Shown here: one piece after another, positions 55,846 through 64,000 of the stretch | Layout: the number at the start of each line of letters is the position of its first letter | Position numbering within the stretch: the stretch's first letter is position 1 | Assembly (NCBI GenBank): GCA_019779905.1 | Contig: JABAKE010000007.1 | Span: 158,105-222,104 of the forward strand | Length of the DNA stretch: 64,000 bases | Origin: Modestobacter lapidis | GTDB lineage: Bacteria > Actinomycetota > Actinomycetes > Mycobacteriales > Geodermatophilaceae | Direction: 5' to 3' | Translations under genes and position numbers: made by a program | The notes under the pieces: model-generated | What the model saw: the letters and a program-made list of their open reading frames with translations, nothing else | Database searches by the model: none | What the model was told of the DNA's origin: nothing

Positions 55846-57306
55846 GTGCTCGTCAGCGACCGTCCCTCCGGGAAGGAGCCCGCGAGACCGCCGGCCGGCC
55901 GGCTGCCGCCCGGCGCGCGCGTCGTCCGGGACGGCCGGGCTCGCCTCCGAGCCGGCGACGCGTTCCTTACCGGTGGTGCGCCCTGGGGCGTCACGCGTCT
56001 GTCACCGCCCGCCCGCCCCTTCGCGCGACGTCTCTTCGCCGTCGGCGACCAAGGGCTGCTGCCGGCGGAAGGGCTGGAGCGCACGGTCGCGTACCTGCTG
56101 GTCCAGCGCGGGTTTGCGCACCCCATCGTGCAGCCCCGCCCGGTCGCCGCCGTCACGGTCATCGTGCCGGCCTTCGACCGGGTGGACCTCCTCGACGCGT
56201 GCCTGCGGAGCCTGGCTGGGCTGGACGTCATCGTCGTCGACGACGCGTCGACCCGGGCCGACGCCGTCCGCCGGGTCGCGGACACTCATCGAGCCAGGCT
56301 GATCCGGCACTCGGCCAACCGCGGGCCGGGCGCCGCGCGCAACACCGGGGCGGCGGCCGCGGGCACGCCGTTCCTCGCCTTCGTCGACTCCGACTGCACG
56401 GTGCCACCGGGCTGGCTGGACGGCCTCCTTCCCCACTTCGATGACCCCCGGGTCGGGATGGTCGCGCCGCGGGTGCGCCCTCGTCCGTCGGGCACCTCGC
56501 TGTTCGCCCGGTACGAGGAAATGCGATCGGCGTTGGACATGGGCCCAGACCCGCACCTCGTGCGGGACGGCGGGCCGCTCGGCTATCTGCCGTCGGCGGC
56601 CCTCGTCGTCCGCCGCGCCGCAGTGGCGGAAACGGGATTCGACGCCGGAATGCGGGTCGGCGAGGACGTGGATTTTGTGTGGCGCGTATCGGACGCCGGC
56701 TGGCACGCGCGCTATGACCCGAGCGTCGAGGTGCACCACGAGATTCGCGTTCGGCCCCTGGAATGGGCCCGTCGCCGTCTGCAGTACGGAAGCTCCGCGG
56801 GGCCGCTGGACCGGCGGCAACCGGGCCGGCTGGCACCGGTCCGCCCCTCGGCCTGGAACGTCGCCACGGTGGCACTGCTCCTGGGCCGCTGGCTCGGCGC
56901 GGCGGCCGGCGTCACGACAGCGTCGACGGTGCTGTTGCATCGCCGACTCGGGAAGGTGGAGGCGCCGCCGTGGCTCACGGCCGTCGTGGCCGGGAAGGGC
57001 GTGCTCGCCGATGCGCTGGCAGTTGGGCACGCGCTCCGGCGCGAGTGGTGGCCGGTGGGATGGGCCGCCGTGGCATGTGCCCGGCGATCACCCGTGGCGG
57101 CGTCAGCGGCCGTCGCCATGCTCGCTCCCATCGCGCTCGAGCACGTCCGCAGCCGGCCGGCGATCGGCCCCGTGTCGTACGCGGCCCTACGGCTGATCGA
57201 GGACGCGGCCTACGGCACCGGCGTCCTGCTGAGCGCCGTCACGGCGAGGAGGCCCGGGGTGCTGTGCCCGCAGGTCCGGTGGCCGACGGTCCGCCGTCGG
57301 TGGTGA
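55846..57306 (+). CDS. mftF: Mycofactocin glycosyltransferase MftF
   Basis: GT2-family enzyme that adds glucose units to mycofactocin. The protein has 486 residues and is intact. An N-terminal wing of about 95 residues (LPPGARVVRDGRARLRAGDA) precedes the GT-A domain: VTVIVPAFDRVDLLDACLRS, VVDDAS, NRGPGAARNTGAAAAG, the metal motif FVDSDC and GEDVDFVWRVSDAGW. The C-terminal half (RRRLQYGSSAGPLDRRQPGRL, then hydrophobic segments) is typical of MftF. GGAGG lies nine bases before the GTG at 55846. Its 3' end overlaps the convergent mftE remnant. Confidence 0.88.
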   Translation: MLVSDRPSGKEPARPPAGRLPPGARVVRDGRARLRAGDAFLTGGAPWGVTRLSPPARPFARRLFAVGDQGLLPAEGLERTVAYLLVQRGFAHPIVQPRPVAAVTVIVPAFDRVDLLDACLRSLAGLDVIVVDDASTRADAVRRVADTHRARLIRHSANRGPGAARNTGAAAAGTPFLAFVDSDCTVPPGWLDGLLPHFDDPRVGMVAPRVRPRPSGTSLFARYEEMRSALDMGPDPHLVRDGGPLGYLPSAALVVRRAAVAETGFDAGMRVGEDVDFVWRVSDAGWHARYDPSVEVHHEIRVRPLEWARRRLQYGSSAGPLDRRQPGRLAPVRPSAWNVATVALLLGRWLGAAAGVTTASTVLLHRRLGKVEAPPWLTAVVAGKGVLADALAVGHALRREWWPVGWAAVACARRSPVAASAAVAMLAPIALEHVRSRPAIGPVSYAALRLIEDAAYGTGVLLSAVTARRPGVLCPQVRWPTVRRRW

Positions 57307-57975
57307 CCGAGCAGGCGTCGTATGCGGCCACCGCCTTCGCGACGAGCGCGTCGACATGCCGGTGGCCCTCTTCCGCGCTGGTTCCGTCGGGTCGCCCAGC
57401 ACGCCGTTGGGGCTCACCGCGCGCACGCCGTCCTTCAGCAGCCGCGGCAGCAGTTCGGCCAGCGGTGCTGTCGTACCGGGTTCAGCCAGGTCCAGCCGAA
57501 CGCGCTCGGGGGCCAGGTGCAGCATGATCGAGGTCTCGGCTCGCCCCGCGTGCGCGTCCATGCCCGCCAGCGACAGGTGGACGACGGCCAACCGGCGTCC
57601 CTCGTAGGCACACGTGCGGGCCGCGGCCCGCAGTGCCTCGTCGTTTCCCCCGTGCCCGTTGACGACCAGCACCGCCGGCCAGTGCCCCGAGGCGTGCCGC
57701 ACCAACTCGACGACGACCGCGGTCGTGGCGGCCGTGCCGATCGAGAGGGTCCCCGGGAAGTCGGCGTGCTCGCCGCTGGCTCCCAGGGGCAGCAGCGGTG
57801 CGATCGCGGCGGCCGGCCGACGCGCCTGCAGCCGATCGACGATCGAGTCGGCGATGAACGCGTCAGTGTCGAGCGGCAGGTGCGGCCCGTGCTACTCGAG
57901 CGAACCCAGGGGCACGACGAGGGCACCGGCACGCGGGCAGTCCACGTCCATCCATGTGGCATTCCCGAGCCTCAT
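57239..57975 (-). pseudogene. mftE: mftE, creatininase-family peptidase, two lesions
   Basis: MftE trims the mycofactocin precursor. Family text is clear on the minus strand: ALVVPLGSLE, then an in-frame TAG (57894-57892) where relatives have Gln, then HGPHLPLDTDAFIADSIV, LLPLGASGEHADFPGTLS, VVNGHGGNDEALRAAA and GVRAVSPNGVLGDPT. Near 57386 one base is missing; after it, the frame change gives AEEGHRHVDALVAKAVAAYD and a stop at 57239. With both repaired the protein is about 245 residues and keeps its metal ligands. Confidence 0.85.
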
Positions 57976-58005
57976 GGAGGCCACTCTGCCCGGTCCACGC
58001 CGCGA

Positions 58006-58896
58006 TCAGTCGGCGAACACCGCGCTCAGCGCGCCGGCGACGTCCCGGTGATCACGGATCAGCCGCAGCTGCCCGCGACCGGCCCGGGCGAGATCGCGGC
58101 CGAGGTCGACGTCCTTCTCCCCAGAGGTGTCCAGCAGGACGTCGAGCCGGGGCAGCCGGGCGGCCACCGCCCGCGGGTCCGGCCCGGCGTTGTGCACGGC
58201 ATCGGAGAGCAGCAGGACGCGGGCATCACGGGGGAGGACGCCGGCGAGCTGCCGACCGGCCACCTCCAGGGCGAACGAGACGTTGGTCAAGCCCTGGGCC
58301 GGCACCCGGAGCAGGGTGTCGAGGATTTCCAGCGGCTCGACCGGCTCCCCGAGCCGGGCGAGGACCGCGGCGTCGGACCAGAAAGCGACGACGGCCAGCC
58401 GGTCATGAGCCAGCTCGCCGGCCAGGGCACCGACCGCCGCGGCCGCCGTCCGCACCCGCTCGCCCTTCATGGAGCCGGAGACGTCCACGACCAGCACCAC
58501 TGACCGGCGCTGGCGGATCCGTTCCCGGACGACCACGTCCTCGTCCTCAGGGAAGGGCTTGCCGGCCAGGTTCTCCAACGTCCGGTCCAGATCGATCTCG
58601 TCGGCCGCCCCCCGGTAGGGCAGGCTCGCCAGCTTGCCGACGGCCCGCCGAGCGGCCCGGTCCCGCCGCGGCGCGGGCACCGCCAGGCGCTGGGCGATCT
58701 CGCGGGCGCGCTGCCGGGTGCTCGCCTCGACGGCGTCGGCCCCGGCGTCGAGGTCGGCCAGGGCGATCACCTCGGCCGGCTCGTCGGTCTCACCGGGCGT
58801 CGTCGTACCCGGGCGGGTCCCCTCGGGGCGGCCGCGGCGCCGATCACCGCCGGCGAGCACGAGGGACCCGGCGCCCGAGCCCGACGGCTCGAACAA
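58006..58896 (-). CDS. VWA-domain protein (MoxR-associated), TTG start
   Basis: A 296-residue protein. Basic and acidic N-terminal half, then a von Willebrand A domain with the MIDAS motif VVDVSGSMKGE near 135, the Thr loop (GLTNVSFALEV) and LLLSDAVHNAGPDPRAV. No ATG or GTG exists in frame after the upstream stop; TTG 58896 follows AGGAG by six bases and is taken as the start. The text continues open upstream (KPLRRKPKQLTEEP), so a longer product from a CTG is possible. It pairs with the MoxR gene. Confidence 0.8.
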   Translation of the reverse strand: MFEPSGSGAGSLVLAGGDRRRGRPEGTRPGTTTPGETDEPAEVIALADLDAGADAVEASTRQRAREIAQRLAVPAPRRDRAARRAVGKLASLPYRGAADEIDLDRTLENLAGKPFPEDEDVVVRERIRQRRSVVLVVDVSGSMKGERVRTAAAAVGALAGELAHDRLAVVAFWSDAAVLARLGEPVEPLEILDTLLRVPAQGLTNVSFALEVAGRQLAGVLPRDARVLLLSDAVHNAGPDPRAVAARLPRLDVLLDTSGEKDVDLGRDLARAGRGQLRLIRDHRDVAGALSAVFAD

Positions 58897-59004
58897 CGAG
58901 GGCTCCTCGGTCAGCTGCTTGGGCTTGCGGCGCAGCGGCTTCCACCGCGGCCGATCCGCCGACTGGGTCCGCCGGGTCAGCGGCGAGTCGGCCTCGACGG
59001 CTCT

Positions 59005-59994
59005 TCAACCTGGCTCGGCGGCCGCCGGCTGCAACAGGAAGTGGTCCTCCCAGATCTCCCGGAGCACCGCCTCGGGGCCGGCCTCCAGCGTGGCGTCGAG
59101 GTGAATGCGGCCGGAGAGCCCGACCAGCATCGCGTCGAGCACCAGGGAGGTGTACTCCTCGGGCAGGTTCCGCGGCGGGGTGTCGCCGGGGGCCTCGGGC
59201 AGGTCGACGCCGCGCATCTCCGCCAGTTGGGTGGCGATCAGCGCGACGTCGATGGCGCCGCGCACGCTGCTTCCCTGCGTCACGCCATCCCACTCGCGGG
59301 TGGCGCGGGTGAGCGCGACGGCGTCGGTGACGAGCCGCTCGTTGCGCACCCCGGTGCGCAACCGGACGATGCCGCGTTCCGCGTCGGCGTCCTGGTAGCC
59401 GACCGCCAGCCGGCTCATCCGGTCGTGCACGCTAGAGGACAGCCGCGTCGTGCCGATGTTGTCGTAGGGGTTCATCGAGGCCACGACCCGGAACGTGGGC
59501 AGCGCCTCGATCGTGCCGACGCGCGGCACGGTGATCTGCCGCTCGGCCATGGCGGTCAGCAGGGTGTTGAGGGTGTCCTCGGGCGCCCGGTTGAACTCCT
59601 CGACGTAGAGGAAGCCGCCGGTGCGCATCGCCTCGACCAGGGGCCCGGGCACGAAGTTGTCCTCGGTGTAGTCCTCCCGCAGCACGCGCGCCGGGTTGTG
59701 GTGACCGACCAGCCGGGACGGCGTGAGGTCGGCGTTGCCCTCGACGAAGACCAGCGGAATGCCCCACTCGGCGGTGATGGCCCGCAGCAGCGTGGTCTTC
59801 GACGTCCCGGGCGGGCCCTCGATCAGCACATCCCGTCCGGCGGCGACGGTAGCGAGCAGCAGCTCGAGCTCGCCCTCCCGACCGACGACGTGGGCGGCGA
59901 TCCGGTCGCGGAGGTCCACGACCGAGCTGTCGCCGGTGACCCGGCTGCCGGCCAGCGGACTGCCCTCGACGGTCCTGTGGGAAACGGTGGTCAT
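59005..59994 (-). CDS. MoxR-family AAA+ ATPase
   Basis: A 329-residue ATPase. Walker A GPPGTSKTTLL near residue 60, Walker B FLYVEEFNRAPEDTLNTLL near 130, sensor 1 in VVASMNPYDNIG. MoxR proteins work with VWA partners as chaperones that insert metals or mature enzymes, and the VWA gene follows. ATG at 59994; AGGAG lies two bases before, which is tight. The target protein is unknown; a link to mycofactocin-dependent dehydrogenases is only suggested by position. Confidence 0.9.
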   Translation of the reverse strand: MTTVSHRTVEGSPLAGSRVTGDSSVVDLRDRIAAHVVGREGELELLLATVAAGRDVLIEGPPGTSKTTLLRAITAEWGIPLVFVEGNADLTPSRLVGHHNPARVLREDYTEDNFVPGPLVEAMRTGGFLYVEEFNRAPEDTLNTLLTAMAERQITVPRVGTIEALPTFRVVASMNPYDNIGTTRLSSSVHDRMSRLAVGYQDADAERGIVRLRTGVRNERLVTDAVALTRATREWDGVTQGSSVRGAIDVALIATQLAEMRGVDLPEAPGDTPPRNLPEEYTSLVLDAMLVGLSGRIHLDATLEAGPEAVLREIWEDHFLLQPAAAEPG

Positions 59995-60030
59995 GGCTCC
60001 TCGATGCTGGTGCGGTGATGACGGGTGCGG

Positions 60031-60055
60031 GGAGGGCGGGCCGCGCCCGCCCTCC
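60031..60055. terminator. Hairpin in the MoxR-SDR spacer
   Basis: GGAGGGCGGGC and GCCCGCCCTCC, an 11-bp stem with a 3-base loop, 37 bases before the MoxR start. Confidence 0.45.
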
Positions 60056-60158
60056 GAGATCAGGCTCGGTCACGTCGGCGGAGCGGCCGCGCCCGGCATG
60101 TCGCCCGGGGCCTTCCTCAGTTTCCGAGCGAGGCGTGGCTGGACAGCCATGAGGCCGG

Positions 60159-60193
60159 GCGAAGCGCCTCAGCCCCACACTGAGGCGCTTCGC
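60159..60193 (-). terminator. Hairpin behind the SDR gene
   Basis: GCGAAGCGCCTCAG and CTGAGGCGCTTCGC form a perfect 14-bp stem with a 7-base loop. It is the probable terminator of the minus-strand SDR. The rest of the 356-base gap is without recognised features. Confidence 0.6.
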
Positions 60194-60350
60194 GCGAAGG
60201 GTGGATCGCACGTCAACGGAGTGCCGTTCCGTGGGGACCGGACCCACGACCCCGCGAGAGCACTCCCGACGAGTTTCCTGTGACCCACACCGACTCGACC
60301 GGGGAGCCACCGCCGGGCCGGGTCGACCCCGCGGGGCCGCTCTCCTCACG

Positions 60351-61157
60351 TCACCGAATGGTGCAGCCTGCGTCGACCTTCATCTCGAGACCGGTGACGT
60401 ACCGGGCCTCGTCAGAGGCCAGGTAGAGCAGCGCGTTGCTGATGTCCACCGGGTCCACCATCTCGACGGGCATGGTGTTCATGAAGATCGGGCCCAACGT
60501 GGGGCTCTGCTCGATGAACTTGTTCATCCCGCCCAGCCCGGCGACCAGCGGCGTGTCGACGCCGGCAGGGTGGATGGTGTTGACCCGGATGTGCTGGTCG
60601 GCGAGCTCGTTGGCCAGCGAGCGCATCAGCCCCACGATCCCGTGCTTTGCCGCGACGTACGGCGCGAGCCACGGCTGCCCCTTGATGCCCGACGTGGAGC
60701 TGGTGATGACGATCGAGCCGCCCCCCGATGTCTGCAGATGGGGGATGGCCGCGACGCAGGTGTTCCAGACACCGGTCAAGTTGACGTCGATGGTGTCGGC
60801 CCAGATCTGCGGGGTGACCTCGTCCCAACGCTGCACCGTGCAGATGCCCGCGTTGGCGGCGACGATGTCCAGCCTGCCGAGCTGCGCGACACCGTCGTCC
60901 ACTGCCGTGCGCAACGCGTCCGGATTGCGGACGTCTGCCTTGATCGCCACGATGCGCCGGTCCAATGCCTCCACGGCCTTCACCGTGTCGGCGAGATCCT
61001 CCTCGGTCGCCATCGCGTAGCCGACAGTGTCGAAGTCCTGGCACGCGTCGATCGCGATGATGTCGGCGCCCTCCTCGGCCAGTCGAATGGCGTGGCTGCG
61101 GCCCTGTCCGCGCGCCGCACCGGTGATGAATGCGACCTTGTCCTGTACCCGCCCCAT
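60351..61157 (-). CDS. Mycofactocin-coupled SDR family oxidoreductase
   Basis: A 268-residue short-chain dehydrogenase. NAD-binding FITGAARGQGRSHAIRL at the N-terminus, DACQDFDT, VAANAG, and the catalytic Ser/Tyr/Lys in VITSSTSGIKG and PYVAAKHGIVGLM. It belongs to the carveol-dehydrogenase-like group that holds NAD tightly and whose genes go with mycofactocin clusters. The ATG at 61157 follows a GGGGAG. The AraC gene upstream probably controls it. The alcohol substrate is unknown. Confidence 0.88.
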   Translation of the reverse strand: MGRVQDKVAFITGAARGQGRSHAIRLAEEGADIIAIDACQDFDTVGYAMATEEDLADTVKAVEALDRRIVAIKADVRNPDALRTAVDDGVAQLGRLDIVAANAGICTVQRWDEVTPQIWADTIDVNLTGVWNTCVAAIPHLQTSGGGSIVITSSTSGIKGQPWLAPYVAAKHGIVGLMRSLANELADQHIRVNTIHPAGVDTPLVAGLGGMNKFIEQSPTLGPIFMNTMPVEMVDPVDISNALLYLASDEARYVTGLEMKVDAGCTIR

Positions 61158-61260
61158 GGCGAACTCCCCTCGTCGATGTTCGGTCAACGTAGGAGCAGCG
61201 CGGACGGCCGTCTTGACCGTCAGCGCACCGGCACTTGCACCACGGTGCGCTGTGCCGGCG

Positions 61261-62217
61261 TCACGCGCGGCGACGCCGGCTCGGGGTGATGCCGTACCTC
61301 GTCTTGAACGTGCGGGTGAAGTGCGCCGCTTGACTGAACCCGACACGAAGGGCGATCTCCTCGATCGTTCTCCCTTCCCACCTCGGGTCGACGAGCAGTG
61401 CGTCCGCCCGGGCCAATCGCTCTTCCAGGATCCATCTGGCCGGTGACGTGCCGTCGGACTCGAACAGTGCGTAGAGATATCGCAGCGACACGTTGCTGCC
61501 CTTCGCGACCAACGCGGGGGTGAGAGTCGGGTCGTCCAGGTTCTGCCGTATGAAGCTGCGGGCCCGCCCCAAGTGCGAGGCGCGAACCGACTCGCGCTCG
61601 ACGCCTCCGCGTCCTCTCGCGTAGAGCGCAGCCGCCACGAGGTCATAGACAGGCCCGGCCAGCGATGGCATCGGGCCGGTCTCCTCGCCGTAGAGCGGCA
61701 AGGAGCGCAGCAAGCCCGATGCCATGGCGCCGACCCCGCTGGCCCCGCTGACGGTGACGGCGGTGACCTGCTCGAAACGCGGCAACCAGACGGCGAGCCG
61801 ACTGCGCGGCACCCGCACGACGACCTGCCGCGACCGGCCGTTGAGGCGGCCACGGTAGGGACGGGAGCTGTCGAGGAGCACGAAGTCACCAGGCCGGGCG
61901 AGCACCGCGCACCGGCCCGCCTGCTCGAACATCCCGTCACCAGCCACGAGCACGGTGAGAAACAGGTCGTTGTTGTCGGATCGGCTGATCAGCCGGGGAG
62001 TGCGCACCACCTCGTGCGCGTCCGCGATCACGGAGCTGACCTGCAGTCCGTCCATCGAGTTGCGCACGATCCCACCCGTGAAGCTCGTTGAATCCGGAGT
62101 GCCGACCGTGTGCGCCCGCAGCTCGACGATGTGTTCACAGATGGCATCACGCCAATGACCGAAACCGGAGAAGCGGTCAGCATCGGAGGACGACGGTCGG
62201 ACCGTCATCGGCGTCAC
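61261..62217 (-). CDS. AraC-family transcription regulator
   Basis: A 318-residue regulator. The N-terminal 200 residues resemble the cupin-like sensing domain of the AraC_binding_2 group (RPGDFVLLDSSRPYRG). The C-terminal double helix-turn-helix is complete (ARSFIRQNLDDPTLTPALVA, IEEIALRVGFSQAAHFTRTF, YGITPSRRRRA). GTG 62217 or ATG 62208 may start it. It lies upstream of the SDR in the same direction, 103 bases apart, and is the likely regulator of that gene. Confidence 0.9.
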   Translation of the reverse strand: MTPMTVRPSSSDADRFSGFGHWRDAICEHIVELRAHTVGTPDSTSFTGGIVRNSMDGLQVSSVIADAHEVVRTPRLISRSDNNDLFLTVLVAGDGMFEQAGRCAVLARPGDFVLLDSSRPYRGRLNGRSRQVVVRVPRSRLAVWLPRFEQVTAVTVSGASGVGAMASGLLRSLPLYGEETGPMPSLAGPVYDLVAAALYARGRGGVERESVRASHLGRARSFIRQNLDDPTLTPALVAKGSNVSLRYLYALFESDGTSPARWILEERLARADALLVDPRWEGRTIEEIALRVGFSQAAHFTRTFKTRYGITPSRRRRA

Positions 62218-62225
62218 CTCGCTAG

Positions 62226-63925
62226 CCCGGGGCTTTCACGCCGGGTCTTGATCACCTGGTGGGAGATGTAGGAAAGGTGCTCCTGAGCTGGGAAGATGTG
62301 GCTTGTCTAGGGTCACAACTTCGCAGAGACCGGAGCACCTTTCTGGTGAAGAAGGCTACCGGGCCGTACCCGGCCTCAACAGTGGATGGCGCCGGGTCGA
62401 GCGTCGTGCCGCATGCCGGCAGCACAGTCCTGCTCAGGACTGCGCAGGAAGTCGGGCTTACGAGCGCGCTGGCCGAGGCGTTGACGCCGTGGCGTAAGCC
62501 GCTGGCCCGCCACGACCCAGGCAAGATCGTGCTCGATCTCGCGGTCAGTCTCGCGATCGGTGGAGACTGCCTGGCCGACCTCGCCCAGCTGCGGGCCGCC
62601 CCGGAGGTGTTCGGGCTGGTGGCCTCGGATCCGACCGTCTCCCGGTGCATCGCCGCGCTGGCCGCCGATGCGCCGGCCGCGCTGGCGGCGATCAACACCG
62701 CCCGGGCGGCCGCCCGGGCCAGGGCGTGGTCGCTGGCCGACAAGAACGCCCCCGACCACGCCGCGGATGCATCAGCACCGCTGGTCATCGACGTGGACGC
62801 CACCCTGGTCGGCGCCCACTCGGAGAAGGAGTCGGCCGCGCCCACGTTCAAGCGCGGGTTCGGCTTCCATCCGCTGTGGGCCTTCCTCGACCACGGGACC
62901 GAGGGCACCGGGGAACCGCTGGCGTTCGCGCTGCGGCCGGGCAACGCTGGGTCGAACACCGTCGTCGACCACATCGCGGTGCTCCGCGCGGCGCTCGCCC
63001 AGCTGCCCGGCGGCCATGCGCGCGGGAAGAAGGTACTGGTCCGGGTCGATGGCGCCGGCGGCACCCACGAGCTGTTGGCCTGGCTGACCCGCCGCAGGCT
63101 GTCCTACTCCGTCGGGTTCTCCCTGCCCGGCGACCTCGCCTCGATCCAGGCCAAGCTCGCGACCATCCCGACCGAGCTGTGGGAGCCGGCCTACGACGCC
63201 GAGGGTCAACTCCGTCCCGGCGCCTGGGTCGCCGAGGTCACCGGACTGTTCGACCTCGCCTCCTGGCCCCAGGGCATGCGATTGATCGTGCGCAAGGAAC
63301 GCCCCCATCCCGGCGCGCAGCTGCGGATCACCGACATCGACGGGCTGCGGGTCACCGCGTTCGTCACCAACACCACGAAAGGCCAGCTGGCAGACCTGGA
63401 GCTTCGGCACCGCCGGCGGGCACGCTGCGAGGACCGGATCCGCTGCGCCAAGGACACCGGCCTGGCCAACCTGCCGCTGCACGACTTCGCCCAGAACCAG
63501 ATTTGGTGCGCCATCGTCGCCCTGGCCTGCGAGCTGACCGCCTGGACGCAAACCCTCGCCTTCCCCGACCACCAGGCCCGCCGCTGGGAGCCCAAGCGGC
63601 TACGTCTGCGACTTTTCTCGATCCCCGCCCGGGCAGCCCGCACCGGCCGCCGCCGGTTGCTGCACCTGGCCGCCACCGCGCCGTTCACCGCGCTCGCGCT
63701 GCAAGCTCTGGCGGCGCTCACCCAGCTGACCGCGACTCCACGAGTCGCCTCCGGCTGAGCCCAGCGACACCCGTCCCGACGACCCAGAAACCCGGCCGGT
63801 CAGTGGAACCGGCGCCCACCCGAGCGATCTCGGGCGAACCGTCACACCCCGATGCCATTCTCAGGCCTACGCGGGACCAGAACCCCGACGACCGTGACGA
63901 TCAGCAAGATCACGAAAGATCCGGG
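62226..63925 (+). mobile_element. IS1380-family insertion sequence
   Basis: A 1.7-kb element. The left end starts CCCGGGGCTTTCACGCCGGG; the right end, read inward, starts CCCGGATCTTTCGTGATC, an imperfect inverted repeat. It is flanked by CTAG on the left and CTAA on the right, consistent with a 4-base CTAR target. It carries one transposase gene. Confidence 0.75.
62346..63758 (+). CDS. IS1380-family transposase
   Basis: DDE transposase of 470 residues. Acidic residues lie in LVIDVDATLVGAHSEKE (first Asp block, near residue 145) and RVDGAGGTHELL (near 235). The basic Arg-rich RHRRRARCEDRIRCAKDTGL near 360 holds the conserved Glu. GTG at 62346 gives VKKATGPYPAS; an in-frame start at 62259 would run back into the element end. 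The reading is complete, so the element may still be active. Confidence 0.88.
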   Translation: MKKATGPYPASTVDGAGSSVVPHAGSTVLLRTAQEVGLTSALAEALTPWRKPLARHDPGKIVLDLAVSLAIGGDCLADLAQLRAAPEVFGLVASDPTVSRCIAALAADAPAALAAINTARAAARARAWSLADKNAPDHAADASAPLVIDVDATLVGAHSEKESAAPTFKRGFGFHPLWAFLDHGTEGTGEPLAFALRPGNAGSNTVVDHIAVLRAALAQLPGGHARGKKVLVRVDGAGGTHELLAWLTRRRLSYSVGFSLPGDLASIQAKLATIPTELWEPAYDAEGQLRPGAWVAEVTGLFDLASWPQGMRLIVRKERPHPGAQLRITDIDGLRVTAFVTNTTKGQLADLELRHRRRARCEDRIRCAKDTGLANLPLHDFAQNQIWCAIVALACELTAWTQTLAFPDHQARRWEPKRLRLRLFSIPARAARTGRRRLLHLAATAPFTALALQALAALTQLTATPRVASG

Positions 63926-63929
63926 CTAA

Positions 63930-64000
63930 CCCGGGGCTTTCATGTCGGGACTGCATAGCGCAAAGTTGATCAAACGGAAGGTGCCCCTGACCTGCGATAA
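63930..64000 (+). mobile_element. Left end of a second, related IS element (partial)
   Basis: CCCGGGGCTTTCATGTCGGG at 63930 repeats the left end of the first IS in the same direction, and GGAAGGTGCCCCTGACCTG further in matches GGAAAGGTGCTCCTGAGCTG near 62271. The spacing differs, so this is a related rather than identical element. It continues past the window. Confidence 0.6.

Noticed and set aside
50784..62200. Search for the right att copy of tRNA-Lys and for the mftA precursor peptide
   Set aside because: No stretch matching the tRNA-Lys 3' half and no short frame ending in the typical mycofactocin core (Val/Tyr end after Gly-Cys/Gly-Val) was found by eye.

Overview
The window is high-GC actinobacterial DNA. 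Evidence for this: the small PurS/PurQ/PurL form of FGAM synthase, a DUF3073 gene, S-(hydroxymethyl)mycothiol dehydrogenase (mycothiol is an actinobacterial thiol), mycofactocin-type genes, and many promoters that read TANNNT-N6-8-ATG/GTG, the usual leaderless layout of Actinobacteria. The overall look suggests a Geodermatophilaceae-like soil actinomycete; that placement is inference.

Region 1-22 kb is a de novo purine region broken up by other genes. It holds purA (2420), purD (5714), purB-purC (8474), purS-purQ-purL (11721) and purF-purM (19256). In between lie the ends of a sugar ABC importer, a glycerophosphodiester phosphodiesterase, a deleted rsgA remnant, an AI-2E family permease, a PilZ protein, an SCP-like protein, an oxalate/formate MFS carrier with its 44-residue partner, and a mycothiol-dependent formaldehyde dehydrogenase with an MBL hydrolase. 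Intergenic spaces carry two dispersed repeat families and several strong hairpins.

Region 22-31.5 kb has a DUF3073 gene, a Val/Leu-type dehydrogenase, a complete sugar ABC importer (binding protein, permease, ATPase), an M23 peptidase, a lipoprotein, an MBL-fold hydrolase and a GMC oxidoreductase that looks like MftG. Region 31.7-37.9 kb is a protocatechuate unit: pobA, an IclR regulator and pcaHGBDC, with a shared 16-base putative operator in front of pobA and pcaH. Region 38-48.5 kb is housekeeping and envelope genes: a glycosyltransferase, a histidine kinase/response regulator pair, a PstS-like protein, tRNA-Glu/Asp/Phe, lipoproteins, a metallophosphoesterase, a GtrA protein, a Rieske protein and tRNA-Lys.

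From 48.4 kb to the end the character changes. A tyrosine integrase reads into the 3' half of tRNA-Lys. It is followed by an Xis-like protein, iteron-like repeats, a long inverted repeat, a cut-off ArdC-like gene and several frame-broken genes, which together look like a decayed integrative element. Next comes a rearranged mycofactocin fragment: a frameshifted GMC oxidoreductase, an intact MftF glycosyltransferase and an mftE with a nonsense codon plus a frameshift. After it lie a MoxR/VWA pair, an intact mycofactocin-type SDR and an AraC regulator. An IS1380-family element and the start of a second related element close the window. The precursor peptide and radical SAM genes of mycofactocin (mftA-D) are not visible here.
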